The notes under the pieces were generated by a model. That model saw only the letters and a list, made by a program, of their open reading frames with translations, had not been told where the DNA came from and made no database searches. The translations under genes were made by a program, and so were the position numbers. A DNA stretch of 48,310 nt from a virus, in the IMG/VR virus record IMGVR_UViG_3300036861_000304, positions 1 through 48,310 of that record; one strand, given 5' to 3'. Below are positions 30,728-38,400 of the stretch, one piece after another; within the stretch, counting starts at the first letter, position 1, and each line of letters starts with the position of its first letter.

Positions 30728-31023
30728 TCCGACGTCTTCATCCAACGCCGCCAGTCCTCCGGGCGCTCCGCCTGGTTCTTGTCGATCCACTTCTGCCACT
30801 CCACATCACCCGACTCATGATGCGGATCGAACAGCCCGGGCGCTTGCGCCTGCAACGAATGCTCACGCAACTCCTCGACACTGTGGCCGCTGACGCAATG
30901 CCGCTCGTACTGATGGCGCTCATCCTCGAAAAACACCGCGTCGCACAGCGTGCACGCGTACTTCGGGCCCTTCTGGTGGATCGCGTGCGACGGAGGAAGC
31001 CAAATGGCAGGCTTGGAATCCAT
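30724..31023 (-). CDS. C2H2 zinc-finger protein, 99 aa
   Basis: Residues about 22-50 hold YACTLCDAVFFEDERHQYER followed by HCVSGH, a C-x2-C...H-x(3-6)-H zinc finger of the type seen in small phage proteins. The rest is charged, with QKWIDKNQAERPEDWRRWM. It lies between terminase and portal. The first codons read GATTCCAAGCC, so a variant of the leader motif overlaps the start. Confidence 0.7.
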   Translation of the reverse strand: MDSKPAIWLPPSHAIHQKGPKYACTLCDAVFFEDERHQYERHCVSGHSVEELREHSLQAQAPGLFDPHHESGDVEWQKWIDKNQAERPEDWRRWMKTSE

Positions 31024-31038
31024 GCCCCGATGATGGCC

Positions 31039-32973
31039 CTACCAGCGGACGCGCCGAACCATGCTGTTCGGCCGATGCCCATCAGCAGGCGGCGCCGGCC
31101 GCGGCGGCTTGATCCTCCGAATCTCCTGCGCCTGCATCCACGCCAGCAGCAAGTCGGAGAACGCGCCCGGCGCTGGCTCATGCTTGACCGGGTTCTTCTC
31201 GTCCTTCACATACGTCTGGAACTCCGTCGCCAACAAGGGCGACCGGATCCCGTGCGTCCCCTCCCGCAACAACGCCTGCGCCGTGCCCTCCATCCGCGGC
31301 TTCGTACGCCGGTTCGTGTCCCACCCAAGACGACTGATCTCCCGCTGCTTCTTGTCGTCGAGCACCTTCTCCGTGAACAGGCGCCGGTAGTAGTACATGC
31401 GCTGCAAGCGGTCCATGATCACGCCGCCATACCCGCCGGTCAGCTCGATCGAGATCCACGCCTCGTTCAACCACAACCCGGCCAGGAACGCGCGCTTGGC
31501 CACCAGGTCATGGTCGATCCGGCCACGCCACTCCGCGACCTGATCGCCCGTCCAATGGTCGATCGCCACCAGCGTGTTGAACGCCGTCTCCGCCATCTGC
31601 GTCGGCACGTCGTTGTACGTGTCCTTCGCGGCATCCCCCGCGAGGATGTACTGGGCGGGGCCGCGCGTCGCACGCTCCATCCCCTGCTCCATCAGCTCCA
31701 CGTCGATCTCGCCGCGCTCATGCGCCTGCCGCCACTCCTCCGCCGAGCGCTCCGGCGGCAGCCAGAGCGTCCACAGCGGGTCCTTCGGCTGATGAAACGA
31801 GCCCGGCCACCACTCGCAACGCGCCGGGATCTCAGCCTCCGGCACCCAAACCGCCCGAGACGGGACCTCGACCTCGCCATCCGACAACTTGCGCGTCTTC
31901 GGATCCTCGCCCACGAAGATCCCACGCTGCGGGCCGCCCTCCTCCGGCGCCCGCTTCGACCAGTTCTCAGCCTCCTTCGCGGCGCGCTGCGTGAAGATCA
32001 CCGAGAACACCTGGCGGCCACTGCCGACGAACGCCTCAGTCCACGTCGCCGGATACTCCTGCCGGAACAACTCGATCTTCCCGTCGCACTGATCCACGAT
32101 CGCCGTCCGCCGGAAAAACAACTGCTCCGGAGTCGCACCGAACTCCTCCACCAGCCACGGCTCATCCTCCGCCATCGCGCCCGCCGACGAGCTCGAATCA
32201 CCGACCGACGCCACGAACTCCTCGCGCTCCTCCAGCGTCCTGAACGCCCGCTGGCAATCCGGATCCTCCCACCAGCCCACGAACACCGGCTCGTACTCCG
32301 ACAAGCCCTCCATCGCCGCCTTGAAACGCGCGTGAAACCAGTTCAGCCCGTTCGCCGTGCTCTCGAGGAACACGCTCGTCCCCGCCCGGTTCGGGACCGT
32401 CGGCATCAGGTCCAGCGCCTTCCGCGCATCCCGCCAGTGCGCGCACTCCGTCAGGTGCAGGTCCGTGTAGGTGACGCCGCGCTCGGCGCCGACCTCCTCC
32501 GCCGTCCCGATCGCCATCCGCGAATTGATCCCGAGGATCACGCCACCGATCTTCTCCCCGAAATGCATCACCTTCGTGCCCGTCGTCGGCGCGTTGATGC
32601 CACCCATCGGCGGGCGCATGTTGTCCGGCAAGTGCTCCCACATCGTCAACGACATCCCGAACAACGACTCCGCCGTCGCCATCTTCTGCGCCACCGTCAA
32701 GATCTTCCGGCGAGGCGTCGTCGCCGCTCGCTTGAACTGCCGGGCCTGGATCAACGTCGACCCGCCGAACTGCCGGGACTTCACGAGAATGATCCGGACC
32801 GGCAACCCCGCATCCTGCTGGCGCGTAATCGCCGCGTCCAGCTTGATCTGCCCCGGCCGCCCGGCAAGGTCGAGCGGGACGACATCACCGTTCTTGTCCA
32901 CGATCTTCAAGGCCGCGACCGCGTAATCACGCAACGGGACATCGCGCAAGCGCTCAAGAACAGCCGGATCCAT
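31039..32973 (-). CDS. terL: terminase large subunit, 644 aa
   Basis: Residues about 55-70 carry a Walker A-like ILVKSRQFGGSTLIQARQF, of the KSRQ-GxST type seen in many phage terminases. A following region has GVTYTDLHLTECAHW, which fits the Walker B neighbourhood with acidic Asp/Glu. The C-terminal nuclease half includes YILAGDAAKD, an Asp in the first RNaseH-like metal site, and later acidic residues. The enzyme cuts and pumps DNA into the procapsid. I chose ATG 32973, 5 nt after the upstream stop; an earlier start at 33045 would overlap that gene. Confidence 0.88.
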   Translation of the reverse strand: MDPAVLERLRDVPLRDYAVAALKIVDKNGDVVPLDLAGRPGQIKLDAAITRQQDAGLPVRIILVKSRQFGGSTLIQARQFKRAATTPRRKILTVAQKMATAESLFGMSLTMWEHLPDNMRPPMGGINAPTTGTKVMHFGEKIGGVILGINSRMAIGTAEEVGAERGVTYTDLHLTECAHWRDARKALDLMPTVPNRAGTSVFLESTANGLNWFHARFKAAMEGLSEYEPVFVGWWEDPDCQRAFRTLEEREEFVASVGDSSSSAGAMAEDEPWLVEEFGATPEQLFFRRTAIVDQCDGKIELFRQEYPATWTEAFVGSGRQVFSVIFTQRAAKEAENWSKRAPEEGGPQRGIFVGEDPKTRKLSDGEVEVPSRAVWVPEAEIPARCEWWPGSFHQPKDPLWTLWLPPERSAEEWRQAHERGEIDVELMEQGMERATRGPAQYILAGDAAKDTYNDVPTQMAETAFNTLVAIDHWTGDQVAEWRGRIDHDLVAKRAFLAGLWLNEAWISIELTGGYGGVIMDRLQRMYYYRRLFTEKVLDDKKQREISRLGWDTNRRTKPRMEGTAQALLREGTHGIRSPLLATEFQTYVKDEKNPVKHEPAPGAFSDLLLAWMQAQEIRRIKPPRPAPPADGHRPNSMVRRVRW

Positions 32974-32978
32974 ACGCC

Positions 32979-33170
32979 CTAGTCTCGCGACGACAGGGGA
33001 CGCTTCGGCTGCGACGTCGTATGCCAGCCACGACAACGAGGGCACTCGTACGCGCGCTCCTCGCGCCGCTTCGACTTCCCGCGAGCCGCCTTCGCAGCGA
33101 TCCCGGCCAACGCCACCTCGGCAGCGACGCGATCCGGGTAGCGACGCTTACGGCACCACGCCCTACCCAT
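32979..33170 (-). CDS. small zinc-ribbon protein, 63 aa
   Basis: ATG 33170 overlaps the upstream stop. An N-terminal WCRKRRYPDRVAAEVALAG and a C-terminal AYECPRCRGWHTTSQ match a widespread small actinophage protein type with a CxxC knuckle and basic helices. Likely nucleic-acid-binding. Just upstream of TerL. Confidence 0.7.
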   Translation of the reverse strand: MGRAWCRKRRYPDRVAAEVALAGIAAKAARGKSKRREERAYECPRCRGWHTTSQPKRPLSSRD

Positions 33171-33420
33171 CGAGCCACGCCTCCAACTCGGCGTCGAACG
33201 TGTCGCGGTCGATCTCATGCGCCTCGGACTGCCACCCGTTCTCGGTCTTCTGGATGCACTGCGAGCAGAACACGAACCGGAACAGATCGTCCAACCCGAT
33301 CGGCTCCATGCCCTGCCGCTGGCCCCACTCGTCCAGCGTCAAGTGCAAGTGCTCCTCATGGTCAGCAACAAGCCGCCGGCAACCGAAACAACGATGATCC
33401 TCGTCGAGCGCGCCGCTCAC
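33163..33420 (-). CDS. zinc-binding protein with two CxxC pairs, 85 aa
   Basis: GTG 33420 overlaps the previous stop (GTGA). CFGCRRLVADHEEHLHLTLD and VFCSQCIQKTENG give two CxxC pairs plus histidines, consistent with one zinc site. The tail is acidic (RDTFDAELEAWLDG). Unknown function. Confidence 0.65.
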   Translation of the reverse strand: MSGALDEDHRCFGCRRLVADHEEHLHLTLDEWGQRQGMEPIGLDDLFRFVFCSQCIQKTENGWQSEAHEIDRDTFDAELEAWLDG

Positions 33421-33557
33421 GCCTCCTCCTCCACCACCACGCCCCACGCCACCGCCCGCTCACGCATCACCGCCGGCAACTCATCCAACATCGCCGAATC
33501 AATCGACGGCACCCGCAAGGCACGCGACACCACCCACCACAACACCCGGCCGATCAC
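33417..33557 (-). CDS. small hypothetical protein, 46 aa
   Basis: GTG 33557 overlaps the upstream stop (GTGA) and the TGA at 33417 overlaps the next GTG. Hydrophobic/aromatic N terminus (IGRVLWWVVSRALRVP) and acidic C terminus (VVVEEEA). The chain of overlaps supports it being real. Confidence 0.55.
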   Translation of the reverse strand: MIGRVLWWVVSRALRVPSIDSAMLDELPAVMRERAVAWGVVVEEEA

Positions 33558-33787
33558 GACAACTCCCCGGCAGCACGGAGCACGGCCTCAGCGATCAGGC
33601 GCGGATAGTCGCGATCCGTATCGCCCTGCACCCACCCATCCGCGAACTCCATGCCGCCATGGCACAGCATCGAAGCGGCCCGCTCGATCGCCTCGCCATC
33701 GCACGGCACCACAGGCGTCCCGACCCCGCGGACAGATTCACGCCACACCCACCACACGCCGCCACGGATCGTCCAGCGGCCGTCCAT
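33554..33787 (-). CDS. hypothetical protein, 77 aa
   Basis: ATG 33787 after AGGAGAT. Tryptophan-rich N terminus (DGRWTIRGGVWWVWRESVRG) and a helical C terminus (YPRLIAEAVLRAAGELS). The 5' frame extension upstream has poor composition, so I use the internal ATG. No family recognised. Confidence 0.65.
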   Translation of the reverse strand: MDGRWTIRGGVWWVWRESVRGVGTPVVPCDGEAIERAASMLCHGGMEFADGWVQGDTDRDYPRLIAEAVLRAAGELS

Positions 33788-33810
33788 GAAATCTCCTGAG
33801 TCGGCGCTAA

Positions 33811-34050
33811 TCACGACCGACCACCCGGCCCCTGCGGCGTCACCGCACGCACCCCCCCCGCCGACCGCATCCGCCCGAAATCCCGGCCACTGGCCTTCAA
33901 CTCCGCCGCCACATACGCGCACCAATTCACCGCGCACACCCGCACCAGCGCCCCAACCGCCACGCCCGCCACATCCGCAGCCCTCGCGATGTCCTCGTAC
34001 TCCCGCCGGCTCAAACGCACGTAGACGCGCGGCTCATCAGCCCTGGCCAT
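33811..34050 (-). CDS. ribbon-helix-helix-like small DNA-binding protein, 79 aa
   Basis: ATG 34050 overlaps the preceding gene by 14 nt. The N terminus RVYVRLSRREYEDIARAADV followed by AGVAVGALVRVCAVNWC fits a CopG/Arc ribbon-helix-helix (one beta strand, two helices). A second such protein is at 34279-34833. Could be a regulator of the virion operon. A glycine/arginine-rich tail follows. Confidence 0.6.
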   Translation of the reverse strand: MARADEPRVYVRLSRREYEDIARAADVAGVAVGALVRVCAVNWCAYVAAELKASGRDFGRMRSAGGVRAVTPQGPGGRS

Positions 34051-34279
34051 AGAGAGCGCCTCGTTCCATGTCGACGCACACCACGCACTCCTGAAGGCCG
34101 TGATTCGACCCGACCAACCGGTCCGACACGAGGCCGACACCGCAGAACGACCGGCACGCATGGCCGCCTGCCTCGCACATGTGGCCCGAGTCGCGCAGGA
34201 TCGACGTGGAGCACACATGCACCAGATCGGCGTCCCTCGGCGTGACCACGGCCGGACGCTCGCGAACCTCGACGGCCAT
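34037..34279 (-). CDS. cysteine-rich hypothetical protein, 80 aa
   Basis: ATG 34279 overlaps the upstream stop (TGATG). Six cysteines in HVCSTSILRDSGHMCEAGGH, ACRSFCGVG and QECVVCVDM, with histidines, suggest a zinc site. I recognise no family; part of the chain leading into TerL. Confidence 0.6.
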   Translation of the reverse strand: MAVEVRERPAVVTPRDADLVHVCSTSILRDSGHMCEAGGHACRSFCGVGLVSDRLVGSNHGLQECVVCVDMERGALYGQG

Positions 34280-34833
34280 CACGTCTTCGCCTTCCCGTAA
34301 GCCGACGCCTTCTCGCGATCCCGGCGCCGCTTGTCCTCCACGATCTCCGCCGCCCGCGCGGCCATCTCCGGAGGCATCCCGCCCGACCACGCCTTCTTCG
34401 GGTCGCCCGTCCCGTTCTGCATCGGAGCCTTCAGACGCGAAAACAACTCCGCCCGCTCCGCCGTCGCCTCGTCGAGATAGTTCGGCTTCTCCTCGACCGC
34501 CTGCCCGAGCGGCCTACTCAGCCTGCCCCTCAGGCCGCAAAACTTGCAGGGCCGCTCCGGATTCACGCGCGGGCTCTCCCAGATGTGCCCCAGCTCGCCC
34601 GGCCGCTCCGGACAGTCACCGACCCCCTGGAGGGCCTCGAGCACCTGATCGCGCACCGACGACTGGCGCCGGGCCATCTGACGAATCTCCGGCACACCCG
34701 CCTCGCAATCCTCCTTGAACGAGGCCAGCGCTCCCTCGATCAACGCCTGCCGCGTCACCCCACGCGACTTCGCGTACTCATCCGCCCACTCCGCCAACCC
34801 ATCCGGCACGCGGAGACTCAGCACCTTCGTCAT
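34279..34833 (-). CDS. ribbon-helix-helix regulator with C-terminal zinc knuckle, 184 aa
   Basis: The N terminus (TKVLSLRVPDGLAEWADEYA, then KSRGVTRQALIEGALASF) is a ribbon-helix-helix domain. A CxxC pair lies mid-protein (RPCKFCGLRG), and the C terminus is a charged helix (PEMAARAAEIVEDKRRRDRE). It is the first gene of the virion operon, placed directly behind its promoter and motif, so autoregulation is plausible. ATG 34833 with GAGAGGTG upstream. Confidence 0.7.
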   Translation of the reverse strand: MTKVLSLRVPDGLAEWADEYAKSRGVTRQALIEGALASFKEDCEAGVPEIRQMARRQSSVRDQVLEALQGVGDCPERPGELGHIWESPRVNPERPCKFCGLRGRLSRPLGQAVEEKPNYLDEATAERAELFSRLKAPMQNGTGDPKKAWSGGMPPEMAARAAEIVEDKRRRDREKASAYGKAKT

Positions 34834-34853
34834 ACGAACACCTCTCAGGAGAG

Positions 34854-34898
34854 CTTGGAACCCTGCCGAGAAGCGTATACAACGAAACGGCCGTATAC
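34854..34898 (-). promoter_or_regulatory. putative virion-operon promoter with double GTATAC and motif copy e
   Basis: Minus-strand AGGGTTCCAAG (34864-34854) follows TATACGCT (34879-34872) by 7-8 nt. A second GTATAC (34893-34898) lies 18 bp from the first (34875-34880), and the pair could be a regulator site. GAGAGGTG then ATG 34833 follow. Confidence 0.55.
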
Positions 34899-34927
34899 AG
34901 CAGGCTCAGGCGATGGGCGAGAGGGAG

Positions 34928-34958
34928 GGAGTCCCATCGAGCGCGGGCGTGGGACTCC
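34928..34958 (-). terminator. 9-bp hairpin, probable terminator of the 35126-35698 gene
   Basis: GGAGTCCCA and TGGGACTCC separated by 13 nt. Placed between the putative TerS gene and the virion-operon promoter. Confidence 0.6.
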
Positions 34959-35125
34959 GGCCAGAGGGGTGCCCGGGTGGGCCGTCGCGCGCCTATCTGA
35001 GGCCAGCCGATCGCGCGCACCAGGCCCCGAATTGGCTGGGCAAGCCGCTCGCATTCGGCTCTGCGCCTAGCCTCACGCACGGGATGCGACACGCGATGCG
35101 ACCAGGCGGCGCCTTCGACGCGCGC

Positions 35126-35698
35126 CTAGCCAGCAGACGCCGGCGACCTCGACGCGGCCCGCTTCGACGCGCGAGCGAGCGAACCGGACTTCGGCGCTGT
35201 GCTCGCGAGGTTGAGCAGGCTTGAGAGCGGATCGTCTCGCTTCGGCGTGTTCGCTTGGTCTGGCGCTTGGCTTGAGCCCGCTGCGGGCTTGGCTTTGGCC
35301 TTGAGCGCTGGTGTCGCTTCGCGTCTTGCGCGCTTGGCTGCGCTGAGCGCTTTGGCTGCTTCGCTGATCTGGGCCGGGTTGTCTGTGCCATCGAGCTTGA
35401 GCCGTCGTCTCGTGGCCCTCGAATGGTTGACGGCCGCGATCTCTAGGGCCTTGAGCTCAGCCTCGACGGCGTTGGCCAGGGCTTCGTCGTTGGCTGCTTC
35501 GAAGGTGTCGCGGCCGAGCCTGACGAGCTGGTAGGCGTAGCGGCCGATGTCGAATGCGGGCATGCCGAGTTCGCCGGCCTTCGCTGCCCGGATGGTGTCG
35601 GCCACGGTCCGGCCGTCGACGAGGACGGAGCGGAGGATCGCCTCTTTCTGCGCGTCGGTGAAGTGCGCGGTGAAGCGGGCGCGGCTCGTGTTGGCCAT
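35126..35698 (-). CDS. putative terminase small subunit, 190 aa
   Basis: N-terminal region FTDAQKEAILRSVLVDGRTV, then ADTIRAAKAGELGMPAFDIG, resembles the helix-turn-helix of phage TerS proteins that bind the packaging site; the following helix (YAYQLVRLGRDTFEAANDEA) could mediate oligomerisation. A Lys/Ala-rich C terminus is low complexity. It has its own unit, separated from TerL by about 2.1 kb and a promoter, which is unusual. A general DNA-binding regulator is the alternative. No convincing RBS at ATG 35698. Confidence 0.45.
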   Translation of the reverse strand: MANTSRARFTAHFTDAQKEAILRSVLVDGRTVADTIRAAKAGELGMPAFDIGRYAYQLVRLGRDTFEAANDEALANAVEAELKALEIAAVNHSRATRRRLKLDGTDNPAQISEAAKALSAAKRARREATPALKAKAKPAAGSSQAPDQANTPKRDDPLSSLLNLASTAPKSGSLARASKRAASRSPASAG

Positions 35699-35852
35699 GC
35701 GTCGAAGTGTGGGCGCGGCTGCGGATGGCGTTTCGTCGCTGTCTCAGGCGCGCGAGTTTTCTGGCCACCGCTCGGCGTAGGGTTCGTGCCTCAAAGAACA
35801 GTGCCCCGGCGACGATTGGAGCGTCCCGGGGCCGGACCAGGAGCGTTACCTC
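35699..35852. promoter_or_regulatory. divergent promoter region between the TerS-like gene and rightward operon
   Basis: TAGGGT (about 35787) could be a -10 box for the rightward operon. A hairpin CCCCGG/CCGGGG lies in the leader at about 35802-35830. No leader motif copy is present here. Confidence 0.4.
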
Positions 35853-36167
35853 ATGGCCAGCAGCAACCCTACCTCTCTGTTCAGCCGCAAGGGCATCCAT
35901 CGCTTGGAGTGCGCGTGCGGCGCCTACGTGTACGGCACGGTCGCGTGCCTGGAGGAGCACGGCCTGCCGTCGTGCGCGTGCGGCGAGCGTTTCGTGCCTG
36001 TGCGCCGCGAGTTGGCGCAGATCCTTGGCGTTCAGTGCCCGGCGATCGTGCAGTTCGAGACGGCGAAGGCGCTGGGCCTCTCGGATCGCGAGGCGGCGCT
36101 GTGGGTTGAGGGGCGCCGCCTAGATGCGGGCTTGGCTCGGCGCCTTGCCGCGTTGCGCTGGCGCTGA
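35853..36167 (+). CDS. zinc-binding hypothetical protein, 104 aa
   Basis: ATG 35853 after AGGAGC. The N-terminal half has ECACGAYVYGTVACLEEH and SCACGERFVPV, giving two CxCG knuckles. The C-terminal half is helical (TAKALGLSDREAALWVEGRR). Probably a small DNA- or protein-binding factor. It ends at 36167, just before the operator-like promoter at 36176. Confidence 0.7.
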   Translation: MASSNPTSLFSRKGIHRLECACGAYVYGTVACLEEHGLPSCACGERFVPVRRELAQILGVQCPAIVQFETAKALGLSDREAALWVEGRRLDAGLARRLAALRWR

Positions 36168-36175
36168 ACTCTCGT

Positions 36176-36220
36176 CACGGTCCGTGCCGTTTGGGTGTAG
36201 GATCGCGCCGAGGGTTCCAA
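36176..36220 (+). promoter_or_regulatory. putative promoter with operator palindrome and motif copy f
   Basis: CACGGTCCGTG (36176-36186) covers the expected -35 region, TAGGAT (36198-36203) is the -10 box, and GAGGGTTCCAA (36210-36220) follows. An RBS GCAGGAGG and ATG 36260 come next. The same set of elements occurs at 38444-38490. Confidence 0.6.
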
Positions 36221-36259
36221 TGCAGCGCCAGCCTCAGGCGCGCTCCGCAGGAGGACCGA

Positions 36260-36484
36260 ATGTCCGCCATTGAGTACCTGCTCCGCGTCCGGCCGCACGC
36301 CGATGGCTCGTTCGAGGCGAGCATCCGCCAGTTCGCGGCCACGAGCCACCCGGAGGTGCGCGCGGTCATCGGGCCCGTGTCTCACGGGCACGGCGCGAAC
36401 GTTTCGGCGGCGATGGTCGCGGCCGTCGCTGCGGCGCATATCGAGACGGTGGCCGTGCCCCGCGACTCCCGGTACGCGTGCTGA
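36260..36484 (+). CDS. small hypothetical protein, 74 aa
   Basis: ATG 36260 after AGGAGG. The sequence alternates strands and helices (IEYLLRVRPHADGSFEASIR, then NVSAAMVAAVAAAHIETV). First gene after the promoter at 36176-36220. No family recognised. Confidence 0.75.
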   Translation: MSAIEYLLRVRPHADGSFEASIRQFAATSHPEVRAVIGPVSHGHGANVSAAMVAAVAAAHIETVAVPRDSRYAC

Positions 36485-36840
36485 TGCCGTTTATCGTGAC
36501 CACGAATCGAGGCTGCGACGACGCCGAGTGCTCGCCGCGTTGCCGGAACCGCAAGCTCTCCCGTCGCGCTGTCGCCACGTTGGAAGAGGCGCGGGCTGTG
36601 GTCGCCACGATCACAGAGGCAGCACGGCCGGACCGCGCAGACATCCTGAACGCCATCGTGGCCCTGCGCGAGTCCGGCGGCACGGTCGGCCCGCTTCCTG
36701 ACGGGACCGTGATCGAGGTCGAAGCGGTCACGGGCGGGGCTCTCGCGTTGCGCGCGGGCTTCGCCATCGACGCATACGGCCACTGCGAGGCATCTTACGC
36801 CGAGGTCATCGCCGCCTACAACGCTCGGGGAGGCCTGTGA
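36484..36840 (+). CDS. hypothetical protein, 118 aa
   Basis: ATG 36484 overlaps the preceding stop (TGATG). Cysteines near the N terminus (TNRGCDDAECSPRC) suggest a metal site. The central helix (LEEARAVVATITEAARPDRA) and the C-terminal SYAEVIAAYNARGGL are typical small phage sequences. Unknown function. Confidence 0.7.
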   Translation: MPFIVTTNRGCDDAECSPRCRNRKLSRRAVATLEEARAVVATITEAARPDRADILNAIVALRESGGTVGPLPDGTVIEVEAVTGGALALRAGFAIDAYGHCEASYAEVIAAYNARGGL

Positions 36841-37016
36841 TGACCGCTGAGAGCCGCGTGATCCACCTCGTCGTCCAGTTCGACATAAGCGGCGATCACG
36901 CCCCCGAGCGGGCGTTCACCAGCCTGGAGGCAGCCGTGCGGTTTGCCGAGCAGGCCGAGGGCCGTTACGTCGTCTCGATCCTTCTCGACGCGCTGGAGGG
37001 CGAAGATGGCTCCTAG
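36840..37016 (+). CDS. small hypothetical protein, 58 aa
   Basis: ATG 36840 overlaps the previous stop (TGATG); ends TAG 37016. A beta strand (RVIHLVVQFDI) and helix (RAFTSLEAAVRFAEQAEGRY) are followed by VVSILLDALEGEDGS. No family recognised, but codon use and overlap support it. Confidence 0.6.
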   Translation: MTAESRVIHLVVQFDISGDHAPERAFTSLEAAVRFAEQAEGRYVVSILLDALEGEDGS

Positions 37017-37098
37017 CCAGCCCCAGCGCCTCGATTCGCCCCAGACGGGCCGCACGGCACCCACGGACGGCCTCGGCGCGGTTATGGTGCTCGCATGA
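37006..37098 (+). CDS. tiny hypothetical protein, 30 aa
   Basis: ATG 37006 with a strong GGAGGG upstream, and TGA 37098 overlapping the next ATG (ATGA). Sequence rich in Gln, Pro, Thr (PSQPQRLDSPQTGRTAPTDG). Could be a coupling frame; strong RBS is the main support. Confidence 0.45.
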   Translation: MAPSQPQRLDSPQTGRTAPTDGLGAVMVLA

Positions 37099-37301
37099 GC
37101 CAGCCATCGAATGACGGGCAGCACGAGGCGGGCTGCTTCTACGGCGGCCCTGAGGGCGAGTGCTTCTGGTTCGCTGTAGACACGTGCCCGCTCGACCACT
37201 CTGGAGACATCGAGCCCCTCGTGGCGCCGGCGGAGAACGCGCGGGCCGCGTGGGAGCACCTCTGCTTGGCGGGCCTGACCGTCACGGGCGAGAATGGCTG
37301 A
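37095..37301 (+). CDS. hypothetical protein, 68 aa
   Basis: ATG 37095 overlaps the preceding stop. Contains GCFYGGPEGECFWFAVDTCP with three cysteines and aromatic residues, then an acidic middle and a helix ENARAAWEHLCLAGLTVTG. Could bind a metal. Unknown function. Confidence 0.65.
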   Translation: MSQPSNDGQHEAGCFYGGPEGECFWFAVDTCPLDHSGDIEPLVAPAENARAAWEHLCLAGLTVTGENG

Positions 37302-37551
37302 CCCGAACCGTCTCATCAAGGCCAAGGACATCCTGGCCGCCCCCGAAGTCCGCCGGCTCTGCGGGATCAGCCCCACGGACCGGCACACGCTCCGGCGGTG
37401 GCGGGCCTCGCGCGGGTTCCCGGAGCCCGTCCGCGTGCTGAAGCGCAAGAAGGGCCAGCACCTCGAGCTCTGGGCGAGGCCTGACGTGAAGGCTTGGCTG
37501 GATGCGAATCCGCCCGTGTCGAACCTGATCGAGCCCGAGGAGAGTCCATGA
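37294..37551 (+). CDS. excisionase/AlpA-type helix-turn-helix protein, 85 aa
   Basis: ATG 37294 overlaps the previous stop. The sequence LIKAKDILAAPEVRRLCGIS, then HTLRRWRASRGFPEPVRVL, then ARPDVKAWLDANPP, is the standard AlpA/HTH_17 winged helix: helix-turn-helix, a basic wing and a final helix. Likely a transcription regulator or recombination directionality factor. Confidence 0.8.
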   Translation: MADPNRLIKAKDILAAPEVRRLCGISPTDRHTLRRWRASRGFPEPVRVLKRKKGQHLELWARPDVKAWLDANPPVSNLIEPEESP

Positions 37552-37712
37552 ACGACTTCGAGCGATCCGCCCTGCCGCCCAACACGATCGCGGCCAAGGA
37601 ATCCGACCGGTACTACATGATCGTCATCCTGCGAGACGATCAGATGGACATCATCCGCGCGATCGTGCGCGAAGAGATCCGCGCGGCGCTCGCCCAGCCG
37701 CCCAATCCTTAG
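37548..37712 (+). CDS. small hypothetical protein, 54 aa
   Basis: ATG 37548 after GAGGAGAG, overlapping the previous stop (ATGA). Basic-acidic helix (YYMIVILRDDQMDIIRAIVR, then EEIRAALAQ). Last gene of the rightward operon before the shared terminator. Confidence 0.65.
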   Translation: MNDFERSALPPNTIAAKESDRYYMIVILRDDQMDIIRAIVREEIRAALAQPPNP

Positions 37713-37741
37713 CTGCTGGGTCTTGCGGGGGTAGTACGAGC

Positions 37742-37769
37742 GTGAGGCCCCGTGTTCGCGGGGCCTCAC
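37742..37769. terminator. bidirectional 10-bp hairpin terminator
   Basis: GTGAGGCCCC, loop GTGTTCGC, GGGGCCTCAC. Lies between the stops of the converging rightward operon (37712) and leftward regulator (37882). Confidence 0.85.
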
Positions 37770-37881
37770 GACGTTCTGGCCGGTCGTGGCGGGTATCGTG
37801 CCCGTGGGGGTCACCTCGCCGCGGCGGGCGCTCCGGCCAAGCCTGGAACTCTCGGCCGTCGAGCGCCCGCCGCACCCCCGC

Positions 37882-38400
37882 CTACGCCGCGTCCAGCGCC
37901 TTGTAGCGACCGACCCGCGCATCGCTCGACGAATCCAACGACGCGAGCAGGTCCAACGAGAACCTCGCCAACCCCGGCTGCTCACCATGCCACGCCACGC
38001 AGCACGCCTCCCTGAAGAAATCGACGTGCGACACCTCCGCCTCGCCGTTCTCATCGAACAGCGCGCCGGGCACCGCAGCGTCACGGCCACGCGGCGGGAA
38101 ATCCTTCCCCGCGACCGCCCACGCCTCCGCGAACGTCACCCCCGCGCGAGCGGCCCTGATCTCCCGGAGTCGCGCCACGACGTTGCCCTCCCACGACAAC
38201 TCGGGGTCGCGGACCGCTTTCGGCAAAAGCAGCAGCTTCGCCTTCCGTGAGCCTTTCGGCCGGCCACGCTTGCGCGGCTCGACCAGGCCGTCAAGGCGCC
38301 GGCGGACCGACGCCGTGTTGATACCGGCGAACTGGCCAATCTCTGCCAGGCTCTCGCCAGCCTCGTAGCGTGCGGCCATGACGGCTCTGCTCGCTCCCAT
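37882..38400 (-). CDS. helix-turn-helix regulator with AT-hook, 172 aa
   Basis: ATG 38400 with GGAGGT upstream. The N terminus is a resolvase-type HTH (AARYEAGESLAEIGQFAGIN, then TASVRRRLDGL), followed by a classic AT-hook (RKRGRPKGSRK). The remainder (WEGNVVARLREIRAARAGVT) is helical and unassigned. Its own promoter (38444-38490) carries a TTGACA box and an operator palindrome, so it may be a repressor that controls itself. The upstream part of the frame reads into the neighbour and is not used. Confidence 0.75.
   Translation of the reverse strand: MGASRAVMAARYEAGESLAEIGQFAGINTASVRRRLDGLVEPRKRGRPKGSRKAKLLLLPKAVRDPELSWEGNVVARLREIRAARAGVTFAEAWAVAGKDFPPRGRDAAVPGALFDENGEAEVSHVDFFREACCVAWHGEQPGLARFSLDLLASLDSSSDARVGRYKALDAA

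Noticed and set aside
28110-32982. Very long plus-strand frames opposite portal and terminase
   Set aside because: Mirror frames of GC-rich genes; the minus-strand products match known phage families.
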